A DNA stretch of 64,000 nt from Hymenobacter yonginensis (GCF_027625995.1 NZ_CP115396.1:2108001-2172000), one strand, 5' to 3'; numbered from the stretch's first letter, positions 47,917 to 57,162 are shown. Notes: generated by a model not told the origin, from the sequence alone. Program-made: numbers and translations.

Positions 47917-49707
47917 ATGCAATTACTCTACCGCTACCTGCGCCACTACTGGGGCCTGCTGGCCCTGGCTCTGCTGTTAGCCGCCATCAACCAGATATTT
48001 TCCCTGCTCGACCCTTTCATTCTGGGGCAGATTATCGACCGGTACGTATCGCCGGCCCTGAAAATCACCCAGCGCCCCACGTTTTGGGCGTTTGTTTCGG
48101 GTGGGGCCGGGCTGCTGATTCTCAAGGCCCTGGGCGTAGCCATGGTGTCGCGCATCGCCAAAAACTTCCAGGACTACTACACCAACGTCATCACCCAGCG
48201 GCTGGGCGCTGAGCTGTACTCCGACGGCCTGCGCCACTCGCTGGAGCTTCCCTACCAGGTGTTTGAGGATCAGCGCTCGGGCGAAACGCTGGGCAAGCTC
48301 CAGAAGGTGCGTACCGACGTGGAGAAGCTGATTCAGAGCTTCATCAACATCCTATTCATCTCGTTGGTAGGTATCATTTTCGTGACGTGGTACGCCCTGA
48401 GCGTGTACTGGCCCATTGCCTTGGTGTACTTCCTCACCATTCCGCTGCTGGGCGCGCTGAGCTTTTTCCTGAGCAAGCGCATCAAGGTGATTCAGAAAAC
48501 CATTGTGGCCGAAACCACGGCGCTGGCCGGCTCCACCACCGAGAGTTTGCGCAACATTGAGCTGATCAAGAGCCTGGGGCTGGCCCAGCAGGAAACCCAG
48601 CGCCTGAACGCCACCACCGGCAAAATTCTGAAGCTGGAGCTGAAAAAGGTGCGCTACCTCCGCTCCCTCTCGTTTGTGCAGGGCACGTTTGTGAACCTGA
48701 TGCGCAACGTGATTCTGCTGATGCTGGTGTTTCTGGTGGTGCAGGGCGTGATTCAGCCGGGCAAGTTCATCACGTTCTTCTTCTACTCCTTCGCCATTTT
48801 CGGGCCATTGCAGGAAATGGGCACCCTCATCAACATCTACCGCGAAACCGAGGCCTCGCTGGCCAACTACCAGCAAATCCTCGACACGCCCAAGGAAGTC
48901 AAGCCGGCCCACCCCAAAACCATCGACCAGATCGAAACCCTGGCCTTCGACAACGTGCACTTTCAGCACCTGACGGCCAGCGCCCCCGCCCTCGACGGCA
49001 TCAGCTTCCAGACCAAGCTGGGCGAAACCATTGCCTTCGTGGGCCCCTCGGGCTCGGGCAAAACCACGCTCGTGAAGCTGCTGGTGGGCCTCTACCCGCC
49101 CGCCCAGGGCCGGATTCTCTACAACGGCATCCCCGGCCCTGAGCTGGACCTGGACACCCTGCGCGAGCAAATCGGCTTCGTGACCCAGGACACCCAGCTG
49201 TTTGCCGGCACCATCCGCGAAAACCTGCGCTTCGTGGCCCCCAATGCTACCGACGAGCAGTGCCTGCACGCCATGCACCAGGCCGCCGCCGACACCCTGC
49301 TGGCCCGCGCCCCGCTGGGCCTGGATACGGTGATTGGCGAAGGCGGCGTGAAGGTTTCGGGCGGCGAAAAGCAGCGCCTGAGCATCGCCCGGGCGTTGTT
49401 GCGCCGCCCCACCCTGCTGGTATTCGATGAAGCTACCTCGGCCCTTGACTCACTTACGGAAGAGGAAATCAGCCAGACTGTACGCGAGCTGTCGGGCTCG
49501 CGCCAGCACATCACCATCCTCATTGCCCACCGCCTGAGCACCATCCTGCACGCCGACCGCATCTTCGTGCTGGAGCGCGGCCACGTAGCCGAAGCCGGCC
49601 GCCACGAGGAGTTGCTGGAGCAGCGCGGCCTCTACTACGCCATGTGGCGCCAGCAGATCGGCGAGCGGCCCCAGGCCTCCATCCGCCCCCAGCGCCAGCC
49701 GGCGTAA
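47917..49707 (+). CDS. ABC exporter, fused permease and ATPase
   Basis: This 596-residue half-transporter has a six-helix type IV exporter domain (1-325) and an ATPase domain (about 350-580): Walker A GPSGSGKTT, Q-loop FVTQDTQLF, signature VSGGEKQRLS, Walker B LLVFDEATSALD and H-loop IAHRLST. It likely works as a homodimer exporting lipids or drugs. ATG 47917 is chosen since the hydrophobic domain begins directly after it; a one-mismatch -7 box (GACCTTTG) lies at 47846-47853. Confidence 0.95.
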   Translation: MQLLYRYLRHYWGLLALALLLAAINQIFSLLDPFILGQIIDRYVSPALKITQRPTFWAFVSGGAGLLILKALGVAMVSRIAKNFQDYYTNVITQRLGAELYSDGLRHSLELPYQVFEDQRSGETLGKLQKVRTDVEKLIQSFINILFISLVGIIFVTWYALSVYWPIALVYFLTIPLLGALSFFLSKRIKVIQKTIVAETTALAGSTTESLRNIELIKSLGLAQQETQRLNATTGKILKLELKKVRYLRSLSFVQGTFVNLMRNVILLMLVFLVVQGVIQPGKFITFFFYSFAIFGPLQEMGTLINIYRETEASLANYQQILDTPKEVKPAHPKTIDQIETLAFDNVHFQHLTASAPALDGISFQTKLGETIAFVGPSGSGKTTLVKLLVGLYPPAQGRILYNGIPGPELDLDTLREQIGFVTQDTQLFAGTIRENLRFVAPNATDEQCLHAMHQAAADTLLARAPLGLDTVIGEGGVKVSGGEKQRLSIARALLRRPTLLVFDEATSALDSLTEEEISQTVRELSGSRQHITILIAHRLSTILHADRIFVLERGHVAEAGRHEELLEQRGLYYAMWRQQIGERPQASIRPQRQPA

Positions 49708-49826
49708 GGCAGTAGCGCGTTTCGGAAAAACGCACTAAAACCGGCGCCCTCGCGTTATAGAAGCAGCCATTTCGGCACGATTACTGACTTCTCCTTCCTG
49801 TTAGTTTCGCTTCTAAACGACTTCTC

Positions 49827-50723
49827 ATGACGCTTCACCCTCGCCTTATTCGTCGCTTTGCCGGCTCGCTGCTGGCTGGGTGGCTGCTGCTGGCTGGCAC
49901 GGCCGGTGCCCAATCCTACTCCGCTCCGCAGCGCGATGTACTGCGCGAAATCACCGAAGTGGTAGGCCTCAAGCCCCGCTTCGAGCTGCTGGCCACCTCG
50001 CAAGTGCAGAATGCCGCCGCTGTGGTGTACAGCGGCAAGCGCTACCTGCTTTACAACCCACGGTTTGTGACGGCCGTGAACCAGGCCGGCCGCACCGACT
50101 GGGCCGGCATCAGCATCCTGGCCCACGAGATGGGCCACCACCTCAACGGCCATACCCTGCGCCCCGGCGGCTCCAACCCCGCCGACGAGCTGGAAGCCGA
50201 TGAGTTTTCGGGGTTTGTGCTGCGCAAGATGGGTGCCAGTCTGGCGCAGGCACAGGCCGGCATGGCCGTGGTGTCCGACGAGCAGGCCTCGCCCACGCAC
50301 CCCGGCCGCAGCACCCGCCTGAGCGCCATCAATGAGGGCTGGCAGCGCGCCACCCAGCAGATTGTGGCCAGCACCCGCGGCACCGCGCCTTCGGCCTCAC
50401 CGGCTATGGTCGTGAGCCGGCCCATGCCCGCGCCGGTCGCCACGGTGGCCAGCCGCATCAGCCAGCCCAGCAACACCATCGGCAGAATCACGTTCCGCAG
50501 CAACCCCGCCGAGCTGTACTACCTCACCAGCCACCTCAACATCGTGCGCCTCAATCAGGAGGCCCGCACCACGCAGGTGGTGGGCCGCCTCACCCGCTCC
50601 GATTCGGTGTCGTATCCTTATATCATCGTCGATGGGCAGCAGCGCCGCCTGTTCGTGAGTGCCGCCGGGGGCGTGTTCGACGCCAACGGCCGCCAGGTCG
50701 CCATGCTCTCCGACCCGTCCTGA
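49827..50723 (+). CDS. Exported M48-like zinc metalloprotease
   Basis: This 298-residue protein has a signal peptide (cleavage near AGAQ) and the zinc motif H100-E101-M-G-H104 (ILAHEMGHHLNGH) followed by ELEADEFSG (E121 as third ligand), the M48 pattern. The C-terminal ~90 residues, after a Pro/Ala-rich linker, form a small beta domain (RITFRSNPAELYYLTSHLNI, here without a recognised name). It probably acts on misfolded or envelope proteins in the periplasm. The family's usual chaperone-like TPR region is absent. Confidence 0.87.
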   Translation: MTLHPRLIRRFAGSLLAGWLLLAGTAGAQSYSAPQRDVLREITEVVGLKPRFELLATSQVQNAAAVVYSGKRYLLYNPRFVTAVNQAGRTDWAGISILAHEMGHHLNGHTLRPGGSNPADELEADEFSGFVLRKMGASLAQAQAGMAVVSDEQASPTHPGRSTRLSAINEGWQRATQQIVASTRGTAPSASPAMVVSRPMPAPVATVASRISQPSNTIGRITFRSNPAELYYLTSHLNIVRLNQEARTTQVVGRLTRSDSVSYPYIIVDGQQRRLFVSAAGGVFDANGRQVAMLSDPS

Positions 50724-50844
50724 GAGGCGTAGGCTCTCATTCTGGTTTCTCTTCGGCAACGGCTGGCTCCTGCGTGCAGGGGCCGGCCGTTATCTTTAGG
50801 GCCGCCGGTGCCGGCTGCTTCTCTTCTCCTTCTCTTTGCTTTCG

Positions 50845-51741
50845 ATGCCCGTTTATCCTTTTCTGCTGGTCGATGCCTTCACCGAAACCGCACTGGGCGG
50901 CAACTCCTGCGCCGTGGTGCTCGACGCCGACAACCTGACCACCGACCAGATGCAGCGCCTGGCCCAGGAATTCAACCAGCCCGAAACCGCCTTCGTGCGC
51001 CGCTCCACCACCGCCGACTTTGCCGTGCGCTACTTCACGCCGGCCGAGGAAATTCCGCTGGCCGGCCACCCCACTATTGCCACGCTCACGGCGCTGCTGC
51101 ACACTGGCCGCCTGCCCCGCCCTACGCACGCCACGCCCCTTACGCTGGAGCTGCTGCACGGGCCCATTGCGGTGGCCGTGGAGCCCGCCGAGTCCGGCCG
51201 CCCGCACCTGGTGCACATGACGCAGCGCCGCCCCGTGTTCGGGCAGGTGCACGACGCCGCCGAGGTGCTGCCGATGTTCGGCCTCACGCCCGCCGACCTG
51301 CTACCCGGCGCCGTGGTACAGACCGTGAGCACCGGCACCCCGCAGCTGATGGTGCCCCTGCGCGACGCCGCCACCCTGCGCCGGGCGCACCTGGCCCAGC
51401 CCGAGGCGCTACTTGCCTACCGGCAGGCCACCGGCTTTTTCAGCTCCCACCTGTTTTGCCTGGAAGGTGCCACGCCGGCGGGCCGCACGTTTGCGCGCCA
51501 CATCTGCACCCCACCCGATGTGCTCGAAGACCCCGTCACGGGCTCGGCTACCGGCGGCATGGGAGCCTACCTCTGGCACTACGGCCTGCTCGACTCGCCG
51601 GCGTTTCTGGCCGAACAAGGCCACTGGCTGGGCCGCCCCGGCACGGTGCAGGTGCTGGTACAGGGCCCGCCCACTGACATCGAGGCGGTCCGCATCAGCG
51701 GGACGGGCGTGGTGGTGCTCGAAGGACGCCTTACGCTGTAG
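50845..51741 (+). CDS. PhzF family isomerase-like protein
   Basis: This 298-residue protein has the PhzF/diaminopimelate-epimerase double fold: start VDAFTETALGGN, catalytic E47 in NQPETAFV, LAGHPTIAT, and DPVTGSATGGMGAYLW near the C-terminus. PhzF isomerises a phenazine precursor, but most members in non-phenazine bacteria have unknown substrates; no phenazine genes are here. ATG 50845 gives the standard N-terminus. A -7-like TATCTTTA lies about 50 bases upstream. Confidence 0.92.
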   Translation: MPVYPFLLVDAFTETALGGNSCAVVLDADNLTTDQMQRLAQEFNQPETAFVRRSTTADFAVRYFTPAEEIPLAGHPTIATLTALLHTGRLPRPTHATPLTLELLHGPIAVAVEPAESGRPHLVHMTQRRPVFGQVHDAAEVLPMFGLTPADLLPGAVVQTVSTGTPQLMVPLRDAATLRRAHLAQPEALLAYRQATGFFSSHLFCLEGATPAGRTFARHICTPPDVLEDPVTGSATGGMGAYLWHYGLLDSPAFLAEQGHWLGRPGTVQVLVQGPPTDIEAVRISGTGVVVLEGRLTL

Positions 51742-51840
51742 CGCGGCGGTACTGGCCCCGGGGGCGCAACCCCAGCGGCCGGTTGGCGGTTATATCCCGA
51801 CGCGGCCACCAGGCCGCGCGTATCCTTTTTTGCGCTGCTT

Positions 51841-52671
51841 ATGCCCGAATTACCCGAGGTAGAAACCTACCGCCGCTTCCTCGACGACCTGGTGGTCGAC
51901 CAGACCATCACGGCGCTGGAAGTGAAAGACCCGAAAGTGCTGGCCACCGACGAAGACACCCTGCGCCGCGCCCTCACCGGCCGCACCATCACGCGCACCA
52001 GCCGCCTGGGCAAAAACTGCTTTCTGCACCTCGATGACGACCGGGTACTGGTGCTGCACTTCGGCATGACCGGCGACGTGGGCGCCTACCGCGACGAGCC
52101 AGACGCCCCGCGCTTCACCCGCGTGGCCCTGCACCTGGCCAGCGGCCTGCGCGTGGCCTTCGTGGATGCCCGCAAGTTCGGCCGCATCCGGCTAGCCGAA
52201 GGCGTGGCGCAGTACCAGAAAGCCAAGAAGCTGGGCCCCGATGCCCTGGATATCACGGCCGCTCAGTTGCAGCAAGCCCTGGGCACGCGCAAGCCCATGA
52301 TCAAGCCGCTGCTGCTGGATCAGAGCATCACGGCCGGCCTCGGAAATTGGATTGTAGACGAAGTTCTGTTCCAAGCGCGGATTCATCCGGAGCGGCGGGC
52401 CCACACACTCAGCACCGCCGAGTTTGAGGCCCTGCACGCGGCTATTCAGTTGGTGCTCAGTACGGCCATCCGGCACGAGGCCACCTACCGGTATTTCCCG
52501 GCTTCGTTCCTGATTCATGCCCGTGAGTGGGACGATTCAGCTACCCCAGGCACGAATAACCATATTTACTGTCCGCGTCATCCTAAAACTGAAATAGCAA
52601 AAAGCTACGTAGGTGGCCGCGCTACCTATTACTGCCCGCGGTGCCAGCCGCCGCCGACCGCTGCTGCATAG
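51841..52671 (+). CDS. Fpg/Nei family DNA glycosylase
   Basis: This 276-residue base-excision repair enzyme removes oxidised bases and cuts the abasic site. The N-terminal PELPEVE supplies the nucleophile P2 and E3; K58 (RLGKN), N169 (GLGNWIVDEVLFQARIHP) and R260 (GGRATYYC) are the conserved DNA-contact residues. The C-terminal zinc finger is C244-x2-H247...C265-x2-C268, with His in place of the usual second Cys. It is between Fpg and Nei in character, so no gene symbol is given. Confidence 0.93.
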   Translation: MPELPEVETYRRFLDDLVVDQTITALEVKDPKVLATDEDTLRRALTGRTITRTSRLGKNCFLHLDDDRVLVLHFGMTGDVGAYRDEPDAPRFTRVALHLASGLRVAFVDARKFGRIRLAEGVAQYQKAKKLGPDALDITAAQLQQALGTRKPMIKPLLLDQSITAGLGNWIVDEVLFQARIHPERRAHTLSTAEFEALHAAIQLVLSTAIRHEATYRYFPASFLIHAREWDDSATPGTNNHIYCPRHPKTEIAKSYVGGRATYYCPRCQPPPTAAA

Positions 52672-52690
52672 TGCTATCCAGCAAAACCAG

Positions 52691-52723
52691 AAGGCCTCTG
52701 AATCTGATTCGGGGGCCTTTTTT
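52691..52723 (+). terminator. Terminator after the glycosylase
   Basis: AAGGCC ... GGCCTT stem with an inner GAATC/GATTC pair, followed by T6. Confidence 0.75.
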
Positions 52724-52847
52724 ACTTTTCAGGGAATGATTAATCACAAAATCAAGATAATCAACACTCTAATGCACTCTTCCGATATAAAGTGGTAAAA
52801 ATTGACCTTTTCCTATACAGCCTGAACCAAGTTGATAAACAGTTAGT

Positions 52848-52855
52848 TAGATTTG
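52848..52855 (+). promoter_or_regulatory. -7 box for the small lipoprotein gene
   Basis: TAGATTTG fits TAnnTTTG in an AT-rich stretch. A TTG lies 13 bases upstream, shorter than ideal. Confidence 0.5.
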
Positions 52856-52861
52856 CACTAA

Positions 52862-52990
52862 CGAAGCCCATCTGGGTGATTCGTCGAGAGGAGAAGTTGG
52901 ACGCCTAGTGGAGAAGTACCGGCCCGGAGTGGCCATGCCGAAGTAAGACGTGTTGTTGAAGTAACTCAAAAATCACCCAAATCCCGTTTC
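52862..52990 (+). ncRNA. Long, possibly structured leader
   Basis: About 125 bases between the -7 box and the ATG at 52991. It can form ACGAA-CCCA/TGGG-TTCGT at its start, and GGAGAAGT occurs twice further on. No known riboswitch was recognised. The remaining part of the 319-base gap holds only the terminator and promoter. Confidence 0.3.
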
Positions 52991-53494
52991 ATGAAGAAAG
53001 TAACCTTGTTCCTGAGCCTAGCTGCCACCGTTCTAAGCATGGCTTCCTGCGAGAAAGAATTGGACAATGTGAACACGCCTGACCAGGCTGCCACTGCCGC
53101 CGCTGCGCCTGTCACGCAATCAGTAGAAGAGAAAACTAGCCTCCTGACTACCGGCGATTGGAAGCTAACCAGCAGCGTAGCCACTACCGGCCAACTGACC
53201 ACCAATCTGCTGGTGATGGAGAAAGCCGACAAGCGCGACAACCTCACTCAGTTCCGGGCTGAAGGCAAGCTTTTCCTGGATGAGGGCACCCTTAAGCGCG
53301 ATGCTGAAGTTGCCCAGCAGTCGGAAGGTAGCTGGTCCTTCACCGAAGACGGCCAGTCGCTGTCGGTTACGCACACCGGCACCACCACTACCTACTCTAT
53401 TGCCGAGCTGACGGCCTCTAAGCTACGCTTGGTGCAAACTGTACCCGGTACCGATGGTAAAACCACCACGGTAACCTCGGTGTACGGCCGCTAG
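52991..53494 (+). CDS. Small lipocalin-like lipoprotein
   Basis: This 167-residue protein has a lipobox at SMASC (about residue 20), an Ala-rich spacer and a beta-rich domain with LLTTGDWKLTSS near its start and GSWSFTEDGQSLSVTH, TYSIAELTASKLRLV later. This is the pattern of the small lipocalin-like lipoproteins common in Bacteroidota. Ligand and function unknown. It has its own promoter and terminator. Confidence 0.8.
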   Translation: MKKVTLFLSLAATVLSMASCEKELDNVNTPDQAATAAAAPVTQSVEEKTSLLTTGDWKLTSSVATTGQLTTNLLVMEKADKRDNLTQFRAEGKLFLDEGTLKRDAEVAQQSEGSWSFTEDGQSLSVTHTGTTTTYSIAELTASKLRLVQTVPGTDGKTTTVTSVYGR

Positions 53495-53536
53495 AATTTT
53501 CGCCAGCCGCGCACCCAAGCATTTACCACCGTTCAC

Positions 53537-53573
53537 AAAAAAAGCGCCTGGCTAATCAGTCAGGCGCTTTTTT
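53537..53573. terminator. Bidirectional terminator
   Basis: A7-GCGCCTG / CAGGCGC-T6 hairpin between the lipoprotein and the convergent SDR gene. Confidence 0.88.
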
Positions 53574-53599
53574 GTGCTGGTAGCTGTGGCGCAAGCAGC

Positions 53600-54628
53600 T
53601 TAGGGCCGCTCGTTGTTGTCCTTCTCGGCCTTACGGGTCAGCGTCGTCAGCCACGACTGCGACAGTTCCGACTCGCTTTCGTGGCCGAAGTGGCGGGCGT
53701 CGCCCTGCTCGCCGGTGGGGGCCGGGAGCGTCCGGTTCACCCAGCTCAGCAGGTCGGCGGTGGTGCCGGGGGCCAGGCCGTGGAAGGCCGAGAGCAGCTT
53801 GGCGGGCAGGCCAATGATGATTTCGGCGTCGCCGCGGCGGCAGGCGTTCCAGATCTGGCGGGCCGCCGAGTCGGCCGCCACGGTGAGGGCGGGCAGCGAG
53901 TCGGCAATGGTGAACCAGGCGTATTCCTTGCGGTGCTGGCCTTTCACAATGGCATTGCGCGGGCTGCCCGTGCGCAGCAAGCCGGGGCAGACGGTGGTCA
54001 CCTGAATGCCGTACTGGCGCAGCTCGGCCCGAAAGCCTTCCGACAAGCCCACCAGCGCAAATTTGCTGGCACTGTAGGGCACCAAGTGCGGCACGGCCAC
54101 CTTGCCGCCCACCGAGGCAATATTGACGATGCGTCCTTCGCCGCGGAGGCGCATATCGGGCAGTACAGCCTGCATGGCGTGCAGCGGAGCCCAGAAGTGC
54201 GTATCCATCGACTCCTCGTACTCGCGCAGCTCCATGTGGTCGAGGGGGCCAGCCGTGATGATGCCGGCGTTGTTGACCAGCACATCAATGGGCCCCAGCT
54301 GCTGCTGCACCTCGGCCACCAGCGTGCGGACTTCCACGGCGTTGGTCAGGTCGCGCACCAGCGCCATCACCTGCGCGCCGTCGGCGGCCAGCTCCTGGCG
54401 GGCCCGCTCCAGCTCGTCGGCGTCGCGGGCGCAGATGGCTACTTTGGCGCCTTCAGCTACGGCCTGGCGGGCCAGAATAAGGCCCAGGCCGCGCGAGCCA
54501 CCGGTTACCAGCACCACGCGGCCGCGCAGGTCGTAGGTGCCGCGGCGGTTGCTCCAGAGCGTGGCGGCGGCCAGCGCTAGGCCGGCGCCAGCGGCGGCCA
54601 GCCAGTTGTTTCGGGTAGTTGAAGTCAT
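53600..54628 (-). CDS. Membrane-anchored short-chain dehydrogenase/reductase
   Basis: This 342-residue protein has an N-terminal hydrophobic helix (about 9-24) and a classical SDR domain: NAD(P) motif TGGSRGLG (42-49), NNAG (119-122), S172, Y185 and K189 (YSASK). R/D positions after beta-2 (CARDADEL) suggest NADP preference. The C-terminal ~70 residues after the Rossmann core (ADLLSWVNRTLPAP) are an extension with a charged tail. Substrate unknown. Single gene. Confidence 0.9.
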   Translation of the reverse strand: MTSTTRNNWLAAAGAGLALAAATLWSNRRGTYDLRGRVVLVTGGSRGLGLILARQAVAEGAKVAICARDADELERARQELAADGAQVMALVRDLTNAVEVRTLVAEVQQQLGPIDVLVNNAGIITAGPLDHMELREYEESMDTHFWAPLHAMQAVLPDMRLRGEGRIVNIASVGGKVAVPHLVPYSASKFALVGLSEGFRAELRQYGIQVTTVCPGLLRTGSPRNAIVKGQHRKEYAWFTIADSLPALTVAADSAARQIWNACRRGDAEIIIGLPAKLLSAFHGLAPGTTADLLSWVNRTLPAPTGEQGDARHFGHESESELSQSWLTTLTRKAEKDNNERP

Positions 54629-54865
54629 GGCTAGAGAGGGTTGCGGAAGGTGAGCCTGCCGCTTACATACTGCCGCAGGCCGTGGGAAGTTTGCTGGCCA
54701 AGCACCTTTGCCGAAATTCTGGCGCCGGGCCGACCAAAAAGGGAAAAGCCGGCGTTATAGCCCTGCCTTTTCTGAATTGGCATCATCTTTACATATCGGT
54801 TGGGGCGGCGGCGGCACCACCTACATCAGCCAGTTGCCGCCAGCTCCCATTTTCTTTGCCATTCC

Positions 54866-55384
54866 ATGAAAAAACCACTCTTAGCCACCTTGCTGGTGCT
54901 TGGCGCGCCCGGCCTGCTGCTAGCCCAGACCACTACCAAAGTCAAAACCAAGTCGGAAACGGCTGGCGTTGATGCCAAAACCAAGACGCGGACGCCCGCC
55001 GCTACAGCCCGCCCGGCCACTCCGGCCGCCGCGTTGCCAGCCGCCGAGCCGGATGCGGCCAAGGTAGACGCCCGCGCCGCCTCGCTCACGGCCAACATGC
55101 AGAAAGCGCTGGGCCTGAACCCGCAACAGGTGGAGAAAGTAAGCCAGATAAACCTGGTGAGCGTGCGAGGCGTGGAAACGGCCCGCCTCACCTACCGCCA
55201 GAACGTGCGCAAGATGGCCACCGTCATCGACGACATCGGGCAGGCCCGGATGGGCGCCCTGAAGGACGTGCTGACTCCCGCCCAGTTCGACCGGTATCAG
55301 CGCAAGCGCGAAGAGAAAATGGGCGTCCCGAATGCCCAGGGCGCCCAAGGCAACCCCGCACCCGGCCTGCCGGGCAATGAGTGA
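54866..55384 (+). CDS. Small secreted protein, Spy/LTxxQ-like C-terminus
   Basis: This 172-residue protein has a signal peptide (to LLLAQ), a Lys/Thr then Ala/Pro-rich low-complexity stretch (about 25-65) and a helical domain (about 70-150) with LGLNPQQVEKVSQI and LKDVLTPAQFDRY. Paired L-x-P-x-Q motifs recall Spy/CpxP periplasmic proteins. Function is not established. A Gly/Pro/Asn tail ends it. Confidence 0.75.
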   Translation: MKKPLLATLLVLGAPGLLLAQTTTKVKTKSETAGVDAKTKTRTPAATARPATPAAALPAAEPDAAKVDARAASLTANMQKALGLNPQQVEKVSQINLVSVRGVETARLTYRQNVRKMATVIDDIGQARMGALKDVLTPAQFDRYQRKREEKMGVPNAQGAQGNPAPGLPGNE

Positions 55385-55398
55385 TTTTGGGTGGTTTT

Positions 55399-55648
55399 GG
55401 TGATGAGGTGATGAGGTAAATCGTGATGAGGTGACAGGTTAAGAACGTCATTCCGAGCTTGCGAGGAATCTCGCCAGTGTGGAAATCACCAAAAACCACA
55501 TCATCAAAAAACTCGTCTGGCTCCCCCTCTCCACGGGAGAGGGGGCCGGGGGGTGAGGCCCACGTCAGCACGCAAGATTCCTCGCTTCACTCGGAATGAC
55601 GTTCTGCCTTTTTCACCTCATCACTTCATCACGATTCACCTCATCACC
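55399..55648. repeat. Composite palindrome: family A copy 5 with nested repeat
   Basis: Outer inverted arms (55399-55434, 55612-55648) made of GATGAGGTG-type 9-mers enclose a family A pair (55443-55475; 55571-55604; GAACGTCATTCCGAG, GAATCTCG). In the middle lies an unrelated GC-rich stem, CCCCCTCTCC / GGAGAGGGGG (55523-55545) followed by a G-run. It separates convergent genes. Confidence 0.85.
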
Positions 55649-55653
55649 CCAAC

Positions 55654-56421
55654 TCACCCAAACACCTGCAGGCTCAGCTTCACGATGAAGCCGCTGACCA
55701 CCACCAGAAACAGCACCCGCACGAAGCCGGTGCCGTGGCGCAGCGCCAAGCGGGCGCCCAGCGTGGAGCCCAGGATGTTGCAGAGCGCCATGGGCAGGGC
55801 TACGGCCCACAGAATCTGGCCGGTGTAGGCGAAGTACAGCAACGCCGCCAGGTTGGTGGCCACGTTCACCAGCTTGGCCGACGCCGACGAGGTGATGAAA
55901 TCGTAGCCGAACAAACCCACGAAGGCAAACAGCAGAAACGAGCCAGTACCTGGCCCAAAGAAGCCGTCGTAGAAGCCGATGATAAGGCCAACCAGCGCCC
56001 CGTAGAGCGGCTCGCGCTGCGCCGACAGCCGCGGGGCGTGCAGGCTTCCGAAATCCTTGCGCCAGAACGTGTAGATGGCAATGGCCACCAGCAGCCCCAG
56101 CACCAGCGGCGGCAGCAGCTCCTGCGGCAGCTGGCTCACCACCCGCGCCCCCAGAAACGAAAACACGCCCGCCACAGCCGCCGCCGTACCCACGGCCCGC
56201 CACCGGATGGGCACCTTGCCGGCGTAGCTGCGCAGCGCCGCCGCCGTGCCCATCAAGGATGACACCTTGCCCGTACCCAGAATGGTGGGCACCGGCGTGC
56301 CCTTGAGCAGCAGCAGCATGGCCGGCAGTTGAATCAGGCCGCCGCCGCCCACAATGGAATCAATGAAACCGGCCAAAAAGGCAAAAAAACACAGCAGGCC
56401 GAGCGCCACGGGAGTTACCAT
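55654..56421 (-). CDS. TauE/SafE (TSUP) family permease
   Basis: This 255-residue inner-membrane protein has about eight helices and the duplicated TSUP signatures GFIDSIVGGGGLIQLPAML and GFYDGFFGPGTGSFLLFAF. The family exports sulfite, sulfoacetate or related anions. Its specificity cannot be read. Single gene. Confidence 0.93.
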   Translation of the reverse strand: MVTPVALGLLCFFAFLAGFIDSIVGGGGLIQLPAMLLLLKGTPVPTILGTGKVSSLMGTAAALRSYAGKVPIRWRAVGTAAAVAGVFSFLGARVVSQLPQELLPPLVLGLLVAIAIYTFWRKDFGSLHAPRLSAQREPLYGALVGLIIGFYDGFFGPGTGSFLLFAFVGLFGYDFITSSASAKLVNVATNLAALLYFAYTGQILWAVALPMALCNILGSTLGARLALRHGTGFVRVLFLVVVSGFIVKLSLQVFG

Positions 56422-56520
56422 GCCGCGAAAGTAGTGCGCAACCCTCTTGGTTTAGCACGCACTATGCAATTGGCGCCCGGTAGGCCTTATTTTGCGGCGC
56501 ACCTTCCTTGCTCGTTTATT

Positions 56521-57162
56521 ATGCACGGCCCCGACCCCGCTACGCTGTACCCGCTGCCGCACCACCGCAAGCTTGTGTTCCTCAAAAACCTGGTTACCCG
56601 CCCCAACATCATCGTCGGCGACTACACCTATTATGATGACCTGGAAGACCCGGCCAACTTTGAGCGCAACGTGCTCTACCATTTCGACTTTTTGGGCGAC
56701 AGGCTGATTATTGGCCGGTTCTGCGCCCTGGCATCCGGCGTGAAGTTCATTATGAACGGCGGCAACCACGAAACCACGCCGGTTTCCACGTTTCCGTTTG
56801 CCATTTTTGGGGGTGGCTGGGAGACGTTGATGGACGACCAATCGGTGCAGGAGAAATACCCCTCCAAGGGCGACACCGTGGTGGGGCACGACGTCTGGAT
56901 TGGCTACGAGGCCACCATCATGCCCGGCGTGCACATCGGCAACGGCGCGGTACTGGCGGCCAAAGCTGTGGTAACGCGCGACGTGCCCGCCTACGCCATA
57001 GTAGCCGGCAACCCGGCCCAGGTGGTGCGCTACCGCTTCGACGAGGCTGCCATAGCGCGGCTGCAGGCGCTGGCGTGGTGGCACTGGCCCGCCGATAAAA
57101 TCACGCGCCATCTGGCCCTGCTCAATGCTGCCGACCTCGATGCGCTGGAAGCTGCCGAGTAA
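56521..57162 (+). CDS. Vat/CatB-type acetyltransferase (left-handed beta helix)
   Basis: This 213-residue protein from ATG 56521 closely follows virginiamycin acetyltransferases: VTRPNIIVGDYTYYDD, FERNVLYHFDF, GRFCALASGVKFIMNGGNH with catalytic H83, FPFAIFGGGWE, then hexapeptide repeats (VVGHDVWIGYEATIMPGVHI) and GNPAQVVRYRF. It would O-acetylate streptogramin A or a related alcohol with acetyl-CoA. Chromosomal Vat-like genes occur in environmental bacteria and need not confer resistance. No other resistance gene is adjacent. The frame upstream of the ATG is non-coding. Confidence 0.92.
   Translation: MHGPDPATLYPLPHHRKLVFLKNLVTRPNIIVGDYTYYDDLEDPANFERNVLYHFDFLGDRLIIGRFCALASGVKFIMNGGNHETTPVSTFPFAIFGGGWETLMDDQSVQEKYPSKGDTVVGHDVWIGYEATIMPGVHIGNGAVLAAKAVVTRDVPAYAIVAGNPAQVVRYRFDEAAIARLQALAWWHWPADKITRHLALLNAADLDALEAAE

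Noticed and set aside
50845-51741. Phenazine biosynthesis locus
   Set aside because: Only a PhzF homologue is present; none of the other phz genes are nearby.
56521-57162. Vat-like gene as part of a mobile resistance island
   Set aside because: No transposase or other resistance gene is adjacent and composition matches the surroundings; probably a resident chromosomal gene.
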